The position numbers and the translations under genes are program-made. From Pseudomonadota bacterium (lineage in GTDB: Bacteria; Pseudomonadota; Alphaproteobacteria; Puniceispirillales; Puniceispirillaceae), in the NCBI GenBank assembly GCA_027620495.1, contig JAQCEA010000010.1:1-64000 (forward strand): a DNA stretch of 64,000 nucleotides. Reading direction: 5' to 3'. Shown here piece after piece: positions 39,207 through 50,413 of the stretch. Positions within the stretch are counted from its first letter, which is position 1. The number at the start of each line of letters is the position of its first letter. Below the pieces are notes generated by a model, which saw nothing but the letters and a program-made list of their open reading frames with translations, did not search any database and was not told the origin of the DNA.

Positions 39207-39649
39207 TTGGTGACGTGAATGATCACATCAACGCCGGTAATATTATGATCAGCCGGGGCCTGTGGCAAGCGCGACAACACCACATCATCAGATGGAATAT
39301 CAATCAGCCGGTCATCTGCCGCGTCATAAAAATGATGATGGTGCGCCGTGTTGGTATCAAACAGGCTAAATTCATTATGCACCGTCACCCGCCGCAAAAA
39401 TCCAGCATCGGTAAATTGGTTCAGCGTATTATAGACCGTACCCCCAGCCACACGCATCCCGCTGGCGTTGATTTCAGCGGTCAGACTTTCGGCGGTAACA
39501 TGCCGGTGCCGCCCATCAAGCAAAAGACAGGCAATCGCCACCCTTTGGCGCGTAGGGCGCAATCCAGCCGCGCGCAATTTTGACGCCATCGCCGCCACGG
39601 TTGCTGGCGGTGCAGATTGGATTTCTTGGGGTGTCACATTCATCGACAT
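39200..39649 (-). CDS. irr: Irr, heme-responsive Fur-family iron regulator
   Basis: The 149-residue protein is a Fur-superfamily repressor/activator. The DNA-binding part has KLRAAGLRPTRQRVAIACLLL and HVTAESLTAEI...GTVYNTLNQFTDAGFLRRV. The dimerisation part has FDTNTAHHHHFYDAADDRLIDIPSDDV. The His cluster (103-106) and the NTLNQF block point to Irr rather than Fur. Irr controls heme synthesis and iron storage, and is itself degraded or inactivated when it binds heme. The N-terminal heme regulatory motif with Cys-Pro known in Bradyrhizobium is absent. Start ATG 39649 is supported by a promoter just upstream; the longer open frame to 39862 is not coding. Neighbours fabA-fabB (divergent) match other alphaproteobacteria. 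Confidence 0.92.
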   Translation of the reverse strand: MSMNVTPQEIQSAPPATVAAMASKLRAAGLRPTRQRVAIACLLLDGRHRHVTAESLTAEINASGMRVAGGTVYNTLNQFTDAGFLRRVTVHNEFSLFDTNTAHHHHFYDAADDRLIDIPSDDVVLSRLPQAPADHNITGVDVIIHVTKK

Positions 39650-39658
39650 AGTCCAAAC

Positions 39659-39687
39659 AAAATGCGCAGTTTGCTGGAAATTGTCAA
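39659..39687 (-). promoter_or_regulatory. Candidate irr promoter, possibly leaderless transcript
   Basis: On the minus strand a perfect TTGACA (39682-39687) is followed after 17 bp by CATTTT (39659-39664). The -10 ends 9 bp before the irr ATG, so the transcript could start at or next to the start codon. Confidence 0.4.
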
Positions 39688-39863
39688 TATTGCCTTGGCT
39701 AACAGGGGTGTTTCGTGCTTTTTTAGGGCGTTTCAATGCTTTTGTGCCACGCATAAAGGCAGGTCGTCTGGCGGTATGGCTGATCTGGTCATATTTGCCT
39801 GTAAGTTGAGTAACCGCGCCTGTTGTCAAACTTGGTTTACAGCGCCGAATTGAGGAATGCAAA

Positions 39864-40382
39864 ATGCAACCGAAACAGCAAAATTCATTTACCTATGACG
39901 AGCTGATTAGCTGTGCCAAGGGAAAGATGTTTGGCCCGGGCAACCCACAATTGCCGCTTCCGCCCATGTTGATGTGTGACCGCATCACTCATATCGATGA
40001 CAATGGTGGTGAATTTGGTAAAGGCCTGATAGAAGCAGAATTAGATATTCACCCAGATTTGTGGTTTTTCCCCTGCCATTTTGAAGGCGACCCGGTAATG
40101 CCGGGCTGTTTGGGCATGGATGCATTATGGCAATTGGTCGGATTTTTTCTGGGCTGGTCAGGGGGGCTTGGACGCGGCCGGGCGTTGTCGGTTGGTGAAG
40201 TGAAATTTACCGGACAAATTCTGCCAGAAAATAAGCGCGTGCAATTCCGCCTCGATATGAAACGCGTTATTATGCGGCGTTTGGTTATAGGCATCGCTGT
40301 TGGCAAAGTATTGTGCGATGGTGAAGTTGTCTTTGAAGCCAATGACATTCGCGTTGGTCTGTTTACGCCAGAAGGAAATTAA
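39864..40382 (+). CDS. fabA: 3-hydroxydecanoyl-ACP dehydratase/isomerase FabA
   Basis: The 172-residue enzyme dehydrates 3-hydroxyacyl-ACP and isomerises trans-2 to cis-3-decenoyl-ACP, the branch point of anaerobic unsaturated fatty-acid synthesis. The active-site His lies in [33 protein letters not shown] ribosome binding site precedes the ATG. It leads a fabA-fabB-fabI unit and is divergent from irr. Confidence 0.97.
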   Translation: MQPKQQNSFTYDELISCAKGKMFGPGNPQLPLPPMLMCDRITHIDDNGGEFGKGLIEAELDIHPDLWFFPCHFEGDPVMPGCLGMDALWQLVGFFLGWSGGLGRGRALSVGEVKFTGQILPENKRVQFRLDMKRVIMRRLVIGIAVGKVLCDGEVVFEANDIRVGLFTPEGN

Positions 40383-40387
40383 TCATT

Positions 40388-41623
40388 ATGCGTCGTGTTG
40401 CAATCACCGGGATCGGCATCGTTTCGTCGATTGGAAATAATGTCGAAGAGGTCACCACCTCATTGCGCAATGGCACATCCGGCATTGTTGCCGCGCCAGA
40501 ATATACCGAGCTTGGATTTCGCAGTCAGGTTCATGGCACAGTAAAGCTGGATGTGACCGAACATATTGACCGCAAGCAGTTGCGCTTTATGGGCGAAGGC
40601 GCAGCCTATGCGGTGCTGGCGATGGAACAAGCCATTGCCGATGCCGGTCTTGACGATCAACTGGTATCGCATGTGAAAACCGGTCTGGTGGCTGGGTCTG
40701 GTGGCCCATCAACAGCCAATTTATTGGCGGCTTTCGATATTACCCGTGAAAAAGGCCCAAAACGTATCGGGCCTTACATGGTGCCACGCTGTATGTCATC
40801 GACCGTATCGGCATGTATTTCGACCTTTTTTAAAATCAAAGGCATCAATTATTCGATTTCTTCTGCCTGTTCGACATCAGCGCATTGCATCACAGCTGGG
40901 GCTGATGCGATTCGCAGTGGCAGTCAGAATATTGTGTTTGCTGGTGGCGGCGAAGAACTGCATTGGACATTATCTGTGCTGTTTGACGCAATGGGCGCGA
41001 TGTCATCTAAATATAATGACACACCGGAAACGGCATCACGCCCCTATGACACCGATCGTGACGGGTTTGTGATTGCTGGCGGCGGCGGCATGGTGGTGCT
41101 GGAAGATATGGACCACGCCATTGCCCGCGGGGCAAAAATTTATGCCGAGCTTGTTGGCTATGGTGCCAATTCTGATGGCGACGACATGGTCGCCCCATCT
41201 GGCGAAGGCGCGGTGCGTTGCATGGAACTGGCACTGGCCGGATTTGATGACAATGCATTAACCGACAAGGTTGATTACATCAATGCCCATGGCACATCGA
41301 CCCCGGTTGGTGATGTCAAGGAATTGGACGCCGTGCGCAGTGTTTTTGGCCCACGCGGATATTTGCCAATCGTCACCTCGACAAAGTCGCTGACCGGGCA
41401 TTCACTTGGGGCAACAGGCGTTCAAGAAGCCATCTATACGCTGATCATGATGCAAAATAATTTTATTGCCGCCTCGGCCAATATCAGCAACCCAGACCCG
41501 GCCATTGGGGATATTACGATACCGCAACAGCGTGTTGATAATGTGTCTATTGGACTGGCGCTTTCAAACTCATTTGGCTTTGGTGGCACCAATGCCACCT
41601 TGGCACTCAAAAAGGTGTCTTAA
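40388..41623 (+). CDS. fabB: 3-oxoacyl-ACP synthase I FabB
   Basis: The 411-residue KASI elongates the cis-3-decenoyl-ACP made by FabA. Active-site Cys is in [13 protein letters not shown] (about 160-172) and the two His residues in [12 protein letters not shown] and TGHSLGATG. FabB rather than FabF is supported by the immediate fabA neighbour (5-bp gap). Confidence 0.96.
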   Translation: MRRVAITGIGIVSSIGNNVEEVTTSLRNGTSGIVAAPEYTELGFRSQVHGTVKLDVTEHIDRKQLRFMGEGAAYAVLAMEQAIADAGLDDQLVSHVKTGLVAGSGGPSTANLLAAFDITREKGPKRIGPYMVPRCMSSTVSACISTFFKIKGINYSISSACSTSAHCITAGADAIRSGSQNIVFAGGGEELHWTLSVLFDAMGAMSSKYNDTPETASRPYDTDRDGFVIAGGGGMVVLEDMDHAIARGAKIYAELVGYGANSDGDDMVAPSGEGAVRCMELALAGFDDNALTDKVDYINAHGTSTPVGDVKELDAVRSVFGPRGYLPIVTSTKSLTGHSLGATGVQEAIYTLIMMQNNFIAASANISNPDPAIGDITIPQQRVDNVSIGLALSNSFGFGGTNATLALKKVS

Positions 41624-41625
41624 CC

Positions 41626-42417
41626 ATGCAGCAAGGACAACTCCTGGCTGGCAAACGCGGCCTGGTAATGGGCGTTGCCAACGAAAAATCGATTGCCTGG
41701 GGAATCGCCGCCGCCGCCGCCGCACAAGGGGCGGAAATTGCCTTTTCCTATCAGATGGAGGGGTTTGGCAAGCGGCTTAAACCGCTGGCCGACTCGATTG
41801 GGTCCAGCCTGTTGATTGAATGCGATGTGGCCGCTGATGGTGCTGTTGAGCGCTGTTTTAACCAGCTTGCCAAAGACTGGCCAGAAATAGATTTTGTCGT
41901 GCATGCACTGGCCTATTCAGACAAAGCCGAACTGAAAGGGGCGTATCTTGATACCAGCCGGGATAATTTCATCAACACCATGATGATTTCGGCTTATTCC
42001 TTTACCGAAGTGGCCCGCGCCGCCCGGCCAATGATGCCAGCTGGCGGGGCCTTGCTCACGCTTAGCTATATCGGGGCGCAACGCATCACCCCCAATTACA
42101 ATGTCATGGGTGTCGCCAAAGCCGCATTAGAAGCTTCTGTACGCTATCTGGCTGTCGATCTTGGCGGTGAAAACATTCGGGTAAATGGGCTGTCTGCTGG
42201 GCCAATGCGCACGCTTGCCGGGGCCGCCATTGGCGGGGCGCGTCATATTTTTCGCCATTCTGAAGAGAACGCCCCGTTGCGCCGCAACCCGGGCCTAGAA
42301 GAGGTGGGGCGGTCTGGCCTCTATCTGATTTCAGATTTGTCATCCGGCGTCACCGGCGAGGTGCATTTTGTCGATGGCGGCTTTAACGCCGTGGCCATTC
42401 CGCGTGAACATAGCTAG
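41626..42417 (+). CDS. fabI: Enoyl-ACP reductase (NADH) FabI
   Basis: The 263-residue short-chain dehydrogenase catalyses the last step of each elongation cycle. It starts LAGKRGLVMGVANEKSIAWGIA, with the catalytic Tyr and Lys in YNVMGVAKAALE and LSYIGAQR before it. It begins 2 bp after fabB. FabI is the usual triclosan target, and nothing here looks altered. Confidence 0.96.
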   Translation: MQQGQLLAGKRGLVMGVANEKSIAWGIAAAAAAQGAEIAFSYQMEGFGKRLKPLADSIGSSLLIECDVAADGAVERCFNQLAKDWPEIDFVVHALAYSDKAELKGAYLDTSRDNFINTMMISAYSFTEVARAARPMMPAGGALLTLSYIGAQRITPNYNVMGVAKAALEASVRYLAVDLGGENIRVNGLSAGPMRTLAGAAIGGARHIFRHSEENAPLRRNPGLEEVGRSGLYLISDLSSGVTGEVHFVDGGFNAVAIPREHS

Positions 42418-42457
42418 GCTGGTTTAGACTGGCACAATAGCTTGTTTCAAATTGGCA

Positions 42458-43444
42458 TTATGAATTTGCCCGCTCCCACGCCAGCGCATCGCTGACAATT
42501 TTTTGCAGATCATCATATTGTGGGGTCCAGCCAAGCGCGGTCCGCAATTTGGTCGAATCAGCAACCAAAATAGCCGCGTCACCCGCACGCCGCGGCGCAT
42601 CTGAAATGGCCAGCTTTTTGCCTGCTTGCGCGGCCACAACATCCAGCACATCACGCACAGATGCACCATGTCCATAGCCGCAATTGGCCAGCATCGATTC
42701 GCCGCCAGACTGTAAATGGGAAAGTGCCGCCATATGCGCCCCGATAAGATCAGACACATGGATATAGTCTCGAATACAGGTGCCATCCGGGGTCGGGTAA
42801 TCTGTCCCATAAACCTGCATAGACGCCCGTTTGCCAACCGCCGCCTCGACAGCGACTTTGATCAGATGCGTTGCCGGTTCCGACAATTGACCGGCCCGTC
42901 CTTTGGGATCGGCACCAGCCACATTGAAATAACGTAAAATCACATAAGATATGCCGGTGGCCCGGGCGCAATCGCGCAAAATGGTCTCGGACATCAATTT
43001 GCTGGTGCCATAGGGATTTTCTGGCTGGGTGCTGGCATCTTCGGCGATCGGGTTGCTATCTTGATTGCCATAGACAGCCGCGGTCGATGAAAAGACAAAC
43101 CGTTTTATGCCAGCCTGTACACAAGCAGCGATAAAACGAGTCGTCGATGCCGTGTTGTTCAAATAATATTTCAGCGGATCTATAACCGATTCAGGCACCA
43201 CAATTGACGCGGCAAAATGCGCCACTGCATCAATGTCATAGCTGTTGCAAATCTCTGCCACCAGCGCTGGATCCGCCACATTGCCGCGAAACACCGGCAC
43301 GCCATTTGGCACCAATGTTTCATGGCCAGTCGAAAAATCATCAAGAATAACTGGCTGATGACCAGCATCAAGCAAGGCCAAAACCATATGGCTTCCAATA
43401 TAGCCAGCCCCGCCAGTCACCAACACTGTCATATGATCAGACAT
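42458..43444 (-). CDS. galE: UDP-glucose 4-epimerase
   Basis: The 328-residue extended SDR enzyme interconverts UDP-glucose and UDP-galactose for surface polysaccharides. VTGGAGYIGSHMVLALLDAGH (about 8-28) binds NAD, SSTAAVYGN and YGTSKLMSE hold the catalytic Ser, Tyr and Lys. ATG 43444 has AGGTGG upstream, so the open frame to 43585 is not used. It converges on fabI. Length is slightly short but normal. Confidence 0.94.
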   Translation of the reverse strand: MSDHMTVLVTGGAGYIGSHMVLALLDAGHQPVILDDFSTGHETLVPNGVPVFRGNVADPALVAEICNSYDIDAVAHFAASIVVPESVIDPLKYYLNNTASTTRFIAACVQAGIKRFVFSSTAAVYGNQDSNPIAEDASTQPENPYGTSKLMSETILRDCARATGISYVILRYFNVAGADPKGRAGQLSEPATHLIKVAVEAAVGKRASMQVYGTDYPTPDGTCIRDYIHVSDLIGAHMAALSHLQSGGESMLANCGYGHGASVRDVLDVVAAQAGKKLAISDAPRRAGDAAILVADSTKLRTALGWTPQYDDLQKIVSDALAWERANS

Positions 43445-43542
43445 GCACCCACCTTTATTCCACGCCATATTTTGCCAACTTTCATGGCACGCATTATGGT
43501 TACCATCAAACACGCGCCCGCGCATTAACAAGATTTTCAGGC

Positions 43543-43569
43543 AAAAAAAAGCAGGGCCATTGGCCCCGC
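43543..43569 (-). terminator. Intrinsic terminator after pnp
   Basis: GCAGGGCCATTGGCCCCGC (43551-43569) is a GC-rich hairpin. On the minus strand it is followed by eight T residues (43543-43550 are A on the plus strand), 25-50 bp after the pnp stop. Confidence 0.85.
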
Positions 43570-43593
43570 TTTCATTAGATATCATATATTGGC

Positions 43594-45708
43594 TTATTCA
43601 GCGTCGCCAGCCGCCTCAAGATCCTCGCCGGTTTCTTGATCGACCCGCTTCATCGACAATTTGACTTTGCCGCGATCATCAAAGCCAATGACCTTAACCT
43701 TAACCATATCGCCTTCTTGACAAATATCGGTGGTCTTTTCGGTCCGGCCATTTTGCAATTCAGAAATATGCACCAGCCCATCCTTGGCCCCGAGGAAATT
43801 CACAAAGGCGCCAAAATCGACCGTTTTGACCACTTTGCCATCATAAATAACGCCAAGTTCAGGTTCCGCCACAATATCGCGGATCCGCGCCACAGCGGCT
43901 TCACCTGACGGACCACTGACAGCGGCAACTTTAACTGTGCCATCTTCCTCAATATCAATCTTCGCGCCTGTTTCTTCACATATCTCGCGGATGATTTTAC
44001 CGCCCGGCCCGATGATATCGCGGATTTTATCCACCTGAATTTTTAAGGTGGTGATTTTTGGTGCGCTATCGGCCAGATCTTCGCGTGCAGAGGTCAATGC
44101 CTTGGCCATTTCGCCAAGGATATGAATCCGGCCGTCACGGGCCTGTTCAAGGGCAATGCTCATAATTTCCGGGGTGATAGATGTGATCTTGATATCCATC
44201 TGTAAAGAAGTCACACCAGCGTCAGAACCAGCCACTTTGAAATCCATGTCACCAAGATGGTCTTCATCACCAAGAATGTCAGACAAGACAGCAAAATCAT
44301 TGCCTTCCTTAATCAGACCCATGGCAATACCGGCAACTGGCCGCTTGACTGGCACACCAGCATCCATCAACGCCAGCGAACCACCGCACACGGTTGCCAT
44401 TGATGATGACCCGTTTGATTCGGTGATTTCTGATACCAAACGAATGGTATAAGGAAATTCATCCTTTTTAGGCAATAATGGACGCAGCGCCCGCCAAGCC
44501 AGTTTGCCGTGACCAATCTCGCGGCGCCCCGGCGAGCCAACCCGGCCAGCCTCACCCACCGAATAAGGTGGAAAATTATAATGCAACATGAAGTTTGACC
44601 GGCTTTCACCAACCAACGCATCGATAATCTGTTCATCCTGACCGGTGCCAAGTGTGGCCACCACCATCGCCTGTGTTTCCCCGCGCGTAAACAGCGAAGA
44701 ACCATGCGCACGTGGCAAAAATCCAGCTTCGGCAACAATTTGACGGACTGTTTTGGTGTCACGGCCATCAATCCGCACACCTGTTTTCAAAATGGCACCA
44801 CGTACCACATTGGCTTCAAGATCCTTGATCAAGCCGCCAACAAGAACGGCATCATGGTCTTCGCCAATGGCGTCTTTCGCCTCGTTGCGGGCGACCGCCA
44901 ATGCGGCTTGACGTTCGGTTTTATCGGCAATTTTATAGGCCGCGGTAAATGCCTTTTCGAAACCTTTGAGAATTTTTTCGATGGCTTTTTTCTCGGCTGG
45001 TTCTTCTGGCAGTGGGCGCGGTTCTTTTGCACAAGATTCCGCAAGGTCAATAATCGCATCAATCACTGGCTTGATCGCGTCATGACCAAAATTCACTGCT
45101 CCAAGCATAATGTCTTCAGACAGTTCCTGTGCTTCAGATTCAACCATCAAGACACCTTCATGCGTGCCTGCCATGACAAGATCAAGCGCGGTATCTTCCA
45201 TTTGTTCAACCGTTGGGTTCAATACATAAGCATCATTAATCCAGCCAACCCGCGCCGCGGCTATCGGCCCAAAAAATGGCACACCTGACAATGTCAGCGC
45301 GGCAGAAGCACCAATCATCGCCGCAATATCTGGATTGTTTTCCATATCATGTGCCAAAACGGTACAAATGACCTGTGTTTCGCATTTAAATGATTTTGGA
45401 AATAACGGGCGAATGGGACGGTCAATCAGACGGCTGACCAATGTTTCATTTTCAGATGGACGCCCTTCGCGCTTGAAAAACCCACCCGGGATTTTGCCAG
45501 CGGCGAATGCTTTTTCCTGATAGTTCACTGTTAATGGGAAAAAATCTTGTCCCGGCTTGGCGGTTTGTGCGGCAACAGCGGTACATAATACGGTGGTTTC
45601 GCCAAGGCTGACCATCACCGCGCCATCGGCCTGCCGTGCCACCTTGCCAGTTTCCAACACCAAGTGGGTGCCGCCCCAATCTAATTCTTTACGGAATATT
45701 TTGAACAT
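43594..45708 (-). CDS. pnp: Polyribonucleotide nucleotidyltransferase
   Basis: The 704-residue PNPase degrades RNA 3' to 5' with phosphate and is a degradosome component. Two RNase PH-like domains ([29 protein letters not shown], and the second with [19 protein letters not shown]), an alpha-helical linker, a KH domain ([21 protein letters not shown]) and an S1 domain ([21 protein letters not shown]) are in order. It is the last gene of the rimP-to-pnp run. rpsO is 356 bp upstream. Confidence 0.97.
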   Translation of the reverse strand: MFKIFRKELDWGGTHLVLETGKVARQADGAVMVSLGETTVLCTAVAAQTAKPGQDFFPLTVNYQEKAFAAGKIPGGFFKREGRPSENETLVSRLIDRPIRPLFPKSFKCETQVICTVLAHDMENNPDIAAMIGASAALTLSGVPFFGPIAAARVGWINDAYVLNPTVEQMEDTALDLVMAGTHEGVLMVESEAQELSEDIMLGAVNFGHDAIKPVIDAIIDLAESCAKEPRPLPEEPAEKKAIEKILKGFEKAFTAAYKIADKTERQAALAVARNEAKDAIGEDHDAVLVGGLIKDLEANVVRGAILKTGVRIDGRDTKTVRQIVAEAGFLPRAHGSSLFTRGETQAMVVATLGTGQDEQIIDALVGESRSNFMLHYNFPPYSVGEAGRVGSPGRREIGHGKLAWRALRPLLPKKDEFPYTIRLVSEITESNGSSSMATVCGGSLALMDAGVPVKRPVAGIAMGLIKEGNDFAVLSDILGDEDHLGDMDFKVAGSDAGVTSLQMDIKITSITPEIMSIALEQARDGRIHILGEMAKALTSAREDLADSAPKITTLKIQVDKIRDIIGPGGKIIREICEETGAKIDIEEDGTVKVAAVSGPSGEAAVARIRDIVAEPELGVIYDGKVVKTVDFGAFVNFLGAKDGLVHISELQNGRTEKTTDICQEGDMVKVKVIGFDDRGKVKLSMKRVDQETGEDLEAAGDAE

Positions 45709-46064
45709 CTAATCATCTCTTTCATATAGATATCTGGCGCATCCTTTGCCCAGACAACATCACAGCATCGACCGCAAATCAGCATGATTTACGGATAAAC
45801 AAAAGGGCTGGTGATTTCGAAGGTGTAGAGTTGGGGTGTAGAGTTGGATCGGCGCTCTGTCTGCGTCCGGTTTCCAGGGGCACCCTCAATCGGCCTTGTC
45901 CGTGCCCAGTTTTTTCGCATTTCCCTTTGGTTTCGCCGCCCTTGTCGCATGGACAAAGACAAAAAGCAATAAAAATGCGTCATTTAAGCACAAACCAAAC
46001 CACACAGCGCGGCCACCGCCACACTGTGTGTTTGATTTTGGCTTTTTTAAAAAAGAATCAGCGC
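45709..46064. other. rpsO-pnp intergenic region with hairpin
   Basis: No gene is supported here. A hairpin CACACAG...CTGTGTG (46001-46030) lies just after rpsO and is followed on the minus strand by a T/G-rich stretch, so it could terminate or protect the rpsO transcript. A near-perfect duplication GGTGTAGAGTTGG occurs around 45823-45850. The pnp promoter must lie here, but I cannot name it. Confidence 0.5.
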
Positions 46065-46334
46065 TTAACGGCGCAGACCAAGCTTTTCAATCAGTGACTT
46101 ATAAGCATCCTGATTGTCTGACTTGATGTAATCAAGAAGGCTACGGCGCTGGCCAACCATTGTCAGCAACCCGCGACGCGATCCAAAATCCTTTTTATGT
46201 GACTTTAGATGTTCGGTCAGATTGCGGATACGCTCTGACAAAATAGCAACCTGAACGGCGGCCGAGCCAGAATCCTTGTCATTTTTGCCAAACTCTTTGA
46301 TGAGTTCCGCTTTACGTTCCTGCGTAATCGACAT
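46065..46334 (-). CDS. rpsO: 30S ribosomal protein S15
   Basis: The 89-residue S15 binds the central domain of 16S rRNA early in 30S assembly. [15 protein letters not shown], the conserved [30 protein letters not shown] and C-terminal LIEKLGLRR match fully. ATG 46334 is chosen for the near-perfect AGGAGG ribosome binding site; the codon before it is a TTG. It follows truB by 22 bp. Confidence 0.97.
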   Translation of the reverse strand: MSITQERKAELIKEFGKNDKDSGSAAVQVAILSERIRNLTEHLKSHKKDFGSRRGLLTMVGQRRSLLDYIKSDNQDAYKSLIEKLGLRR

Positions 46335-46356
46335 CAAAACCTCCTATGGGTTTGCG

Positions 46357-47289
46357 TTACAAATTCAGCACCCGAACCGGACATATGGCCCCAGCCTTTA
46401 GCATCACCAAGGCCACCGGGGTTTGACCCTCAATGGCAATCGCGGTACTGCCGGTCATTAACATGGCGAAGCGCTGTTGCGCCGAAGCGCTCAGGGCTGG
46501 CAATGTTTGACCATGGCGGAGCTTTGTTGCCTCGGTCCTGGAAATGGGTAACGCCGGGATGTCGTCCAGCGCACTCAAAACCGGGTGCAAATGCTCAAAA
46601 GCGGCGGCACTATGCGTCAGCTTTTCTAAAAAATCCAGCGAAATCGCATGATCGGCGTGAAATTGTCCAACCGATAAGCGCCGCAAACTGGTCACATGTG
46701 CGGCACTGCCAAGCACCCGCCCCAGATCACGTGCCAAGGCACGGATATAAGCGCCCTTGCCGCATCCAACAAAAAACCGGGCGCCCGCCTGATCGGACTC
46801 AAGACGCTGAAATTGGTCAATCCGTACCTCGCGTGGTTTTAACGCTGTTAATGGCTGGCCAGAACCTGCCTGCCGGGCCAGATCATACGCCCGCGCCCCG
46901 TCCATTTTTATTGCTGAATAATCCGGCGGCACTTGGTCGATCACCCCGTGAAACTTTACCAGCGCCCGATCAATATCATCATCTGACGGTCGCATGTCGG
47001 ACTGGCGAGTTACCTCGCCTTCGGTGTCATCTGTGCTGGTTTCAGCCCCCCATGCCAGCGAAAATTCATAGCTTTTGCTTTTGCCCATCGTATAGGACAC
47101 AGTTTTCGTGGCTTCGCCTAGCGCAATCGGCAACACGCCGCTGGCCAGAGGGTCAAGCGTACCCCCATGTCCAGCTTTTGCCGCATCAAAGACCCGCCTG
47201 ACGATGGCCACCGCCTTTGCCGAGCTAATGCCGCGAGGTTTATCTAGATTGACCCAACCATGCACTGGCTGGCCGCGTCGCTTTGCCAT
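46357..47289 (-). CDS. truB: tRNA pseudouridine-55 synthase
   Basis: The 310-residue enzyme makes pseudouridine 55 in the T arm of tRNAs. WVNLDKPRGISSAKAVAIVRR, the catalytic HGGTLDPLASGVLPIALGEATK (Asp of GTLDP) and the later RDLGRVLGSAAHVTSLRRL block are present. It starts 4 bp after rbfA, within the nusA-infB-rbfA-truB-rpsO operon. Confidence 0.97.
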   Translation of the reverse strand: MAKRRGQPVHGWVNLDKPRGISSAKAVAIVRRVFDAAKAGHGGTLDPLASGVLPIALGEATKTVSYTMGKSKSYEFSLAWGAETSTDDTEGEVTRQSDMRPSDDDIDRALVKFHGVIDQVPPDYSAIKMDGARAYDLARQAGSGQPLTALKPREVRIDQFQRLESDQAGARFFVGCGKGAYIRALARDLGRVLGSAAHVTSLRRLSVGQFHADHAISLDFLEKLTHSAAAFEHLHPVLSALDDIPALPISRTEATKLRHGQTLPALSASAQQRFAMLMTGSTAIAIEGQTPVALVMLKAGAICPVRVLNL

Positions 47290-47293
47290 CGCG

Positions 47294-47683
47294 TCATGAT
47301 TCCTGCTTTATGGCGTGAAACAGCTGGTTCATTCTGGCGGCATTTTCAAAACTGTCATCAAGCAAAAAACGCAATCGTGGAGTGCGCCGCAAATGCACCT
47401 TTTTTGCCACAAGTGATTGGATCACCGGTGCCAGCCTGTTCAAAGCTGGCAAAACCACATCCACATTCACCCCGCCCAAAGGCATCGTATAAACGCGGGC
47501 ATTGGTTAAATCTGGGCTGACTGAAATTTCCGAAATTGTGATCGACACATTTGCCAAATCAGGATCAAAAAAATCTTCACGCATCAAAATTTCAGACAAG
47601 GCATGGCGCAATGATTCACCAACCCGCAATTGGCGCTGGCTTGGTCCTGACGCTTGGCCTTGACGGCGCGATTTTGATGACAT
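47294..47683 (-). CDS. rbfA: Ribosome-binding factor A
   Basis: The 129-residue KH-like protein assists 30S maturation and cold adaptation. It starts SSKSRRQGQASGPSQRQLRVGESLRHALSEIL and carries the conserved ITISEISVSPDLTNARVYTMPLGG, RLAPVIQSLVAKKVHLRRTPRLRFLLDDS. It lies between infB and truB. Confidence 0.95.
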   Translation of the reverse strand: MSSKSRRQGQASGPSQRQLRVGESLRHALSEILMREDFFDPDLANVSITISEISVSPDLTNARVYTMPLGGVNVDVVLPALNRLAPVIQSLVAKKVHLRRTPRLRFLLDDSFENAARMNQLFHAIKQES

Positions 47684-47750
47684 GACCCTAAACCCTCTGC
47701 CAAAACATCATTTTTGTGGCAAACGGTCACGCCACCGGTTGCATCGCCAT

Positions 47751-50345
47751 TTAATCAAGCGTGCGGGCAACCTCACGAATTTCAAAACATTCGATCATAT
47801 CGCCTTCTTGCAGATCTGAATAATTTTCAAACGCCATGCCGCATTCAAAACCCTCTCGGACCTCGCGCACTTCATCTTTAAAGCGTTTCAGCGTTTTCAA
47901 AGACCCTTCGTGAATGACCACATTATCACGCAACAACCGCACCTTGCAGCCACGCTTGATAATGCCTTCGGTGACCATACAACCAGCCACCTTGCCAATT
48001 TTTGATACACCAAATACCTGTCGTATTTCGGCGTAACCAATAAAATCTTCTTGCGTGTCGGGGCTCAGCAACCCGCCCATTGCCGCTTTCACTTCGTCAA
48101 TCAATTCATAGATGATTGAGTGATAACGAATTTCAACACCATCCCGTTTGGCAAGATCACGGGCTTGCGGAATTGCCCGCACATTAAAGCCAATGACAAT
48201 GGCATTTGATGCTGTTGCCAAAGAGATATCTGACTCGCTCAACGCGCCGACGCCTGATGACAAGATTTTGACCTGCACCTGATCGGTTCCCAGCTTTTCA
48301 AGGGCCACCCGAATCGCCTCAAGCGATCCATGCACATCGGTTTTGATCACCACAGGAAGTTCGGCCGCCTCACCAGCGGCGATGGCTGACAACATCTGTT
48401 CAACTGATCCACGCGCCCCACGGGCCGCTTCGCGATCCCGGTTGACGCGGGTACGATATTCAGCGATTTCACGGGCGCGCGCTTCGGTTTCAACAACAAC
48501 ACAGCTGTCACCGGCCATGGGGGTGCCATTCAGCCCCAAAATTTCAACAGGCTGACCCGGCCCCGCCGATTTCAATGTCTGGCCACGGTCATCAAGAAGC
48601 GCCCGCACCCGGCCATTTTCCGCGCCCATTACGAAAATATCGCCCTGTTTTAACGTGCCACGCTGTACCAGCAATGTTGCCACCGATCCTTTGCCGCGCT
48701 CGACTTTAGATTCAATAACAATACCTTCAGCATGTCGGTCAGGGTTGGCTTTTAACTCTAGCAATTCGGCCTGCAACATAATCGCTTCTTCAAGCTTGTC
48801 GAGGCCAGCCCCGGTCACCGCCGAAACATCAACGCACAACACATCGCCACCAAAATCTTCGGTGATAATTTCATGCTGCAGCAAATCATTCCGCACTTTT
48901 TGCGGATTGGCTTCGGGTTTGTCACATTTATTCACCGCAACAATTGTCGGGCATCCAGCGGCCTTGGCATGATTGATGGCTTCAATCGTTTGCATCATGA
49001 CCGAATCATCTGCCGCCACAACCAGCACCACAATATCAGTGATATTGGCCCCACGAGATCGCATTTCGGTAAAGGCTTCGTGGCCCGGTGTATCAATAAA
49101 GGTGATCACATTGCCAGCCGCGGTCTTGATTTGATAGGCACCAATATGCTGGGTGATACCCCCTGATTCACCAGCCGCAACATCGGTGCGCCGGATCGCA
49201 TCAAGCAAGCTTGTTTTACCGTGATCAACATGTCCCATGACGGTGACCACAGGCGGACGCGGCTGCAAGCTTGCCGGATCATCATCACTGCCTGACAAGC
49301 CAATTTCGATATCTGATTCAGATACCCGCTGGACGCGGTGGCCAAATTCGCCAGTAACCAGTTCGGCTGTTTCACCATCAATGGTTTGTGTCGCCGTTGC
49401 CATGATGCCAAGCTTCATCAGCTCTTTCACCACATCGGCGGTACGTTCCGCCATGCGGTTGGCCAATTCACCTACGGTGATCGTATCCGGCACCACAACA
49501 TCACGCACTTGTTTGACTTGTGGCTGGTCTTCACGCATCCGCGCTTTTTCGCGTTGCCGTTTGACCGACGCAAGTGATCTTTGACGGCGGTTATCTTCAC
49601 CTGACAATGCCTGTGTGATGGTCATTTTGCCAGATTGGCGACGACCTGCACCTTCGCGGCGGGGCGCTGGACGGCGCGGTGCCATTTCATCAACTTCACG
49701 GCGACGACGCGATGCCACATCGGCTAATGATGGGCTTTGTGGTCCGGCTCTATATAGATTTGCGTTATCTCGGTCAGCGACAGCCTGTTGATGGCGGGCC
49801 ACATGTTCTGAATTACGTCGCGCTTCTTCAGCACGTCGGTTTGCTTCTTCAGCTTCAATTTCTTCAAGTTCAGCCAGTTCAGCCGCGCGTCTTTGCGCCG
49901 CCGGATCAAGTGGTGCGGCCGGTTCTGCCGCAACAGCTTCGGCACCTGACGCGCCGTCATCACTGGTGCTTGCTGGTGCGTCATCGGCTGGGACGGTATC
50001 ATCCGTTGGAACCCCGGCCGCTGGTTTTTTTAGCCCCTCTTGCAAGGCACGTACCCGTGCGGCGCGTTCCTGTGCGGTCAGGCGATCATCTGAAGACGGT
50101 GCGGCTGGTGCTGGTGACGCCGCTGGGGTTGGCGTAGGGGCCGCCGCTGGCGCTTCAACCGCGGCTGGCGTTTGGGTGCGTGATGGTGCGGCTGGTGCCC
50201 GCTTGCGGCGCACTTCAACCTGCACTGTTTTGCGGCCAGCCCCAACTGTCGGTCCGGCCCGCAGCTTACTGGGATCAATCGCGCCCAGTGTCAGCTTGCC
50301 GCTCGACAGGCTTAGCTTTTTTGTTTTACCGCTATCGTCACTCAT
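47751..50345 (-). CDS. infB: Translation initiation factor IF-2
   Basis: The 864-residue GTPase positions fMet-tRNA on the 30S subunit. It has an Ala/Pro-rich, charged N-terminal half (low-complexity about 50-170), then the G domain with [23 protein letters not shown] and NKCDK, and two domain-II-like barrels. The C-terminal GEGxEC-like FEDGxEF stretch ([24 protein letters not shown]) closes it. The N-terminal IF2N-like start ([12 protein letters not shown]) is typical for alphaproteobacteria. Confidence 0.97.
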   Translation of the reverse strand: MSDDSGKTKKLSLSSGKLTLGAIDPSKLRAGPTVGAGRKTVQVEVRRKRAPAAPSRTQTPAAVEAPAAAPTPTPAASPAPAAPSSDDRLTAQERAARVRALQEGLKKPAAGVPTDDTVPADDAPASTSDDGASGAEAVAAEPAAPLDPAAQRRAAELAELEEIEAEEANRRAEEARRNSEHVARHQQAVADRDNANLYRAGPQSPSLADVASRRRREVDEMAPRRPAPRREGAGRRQSGKMTITQALSGEDNRRQRSLASVKRQREKARMREDQPQVKQVRDVVVPDTITVGELANRMAERTADVVKELMKLGIMATATQTIDGETAELVTGEFGHRVQRVSESDIEIGLSGSDDDPASLQPRPPVVTVMGHVDHGKTSLLDAIRRTDVAAGESGGITQHIGAYQIKTAAGNVITFIDTPGHEAFTEMRSRGANITDIVVLVVAADDSVMMQTIEAINHAKAAGCPTIVAVNKCDKPEANPQKVRNDLLQHEIITEDFGGDVLCVDVSAVTGAGLDKLEEAIMLQAELLELKANPDRHAEGIVIESKVERGKGSVATLLVQRGTLKQGDIFVMGAENGRVRALLDDRGQTLKSAGPGQPVEILGLNGTPMAGDSCVVVETEARAREIAEYRTRVNRDREAARGARGSVEQMLSAIAAGEAAELPVVIKTDVHGSLEAIRVALEKLGTDQVQVKILSSGVGALSESDISLATASNAIVIGFNVRAIPQARDLAKRDGVEIRYHSIIYELIDEVKAAMGGLLSPDTQEDFIGYAEIRQVFGVSKIGKVAGCMVTEGIIKRGCKVRLLRDNVVIHEGSLKTLKRFKDEVREVREGFECGMAFENYSDLQEGDMIECFEIREVARTLD

Positions 50346-50413
50346 TTTGAACCTTTCTTGGCATCAGCGCGCCACACCCCGAACGGGCATGGCGGCCAAG
50401 TGCACCGCTCCGT

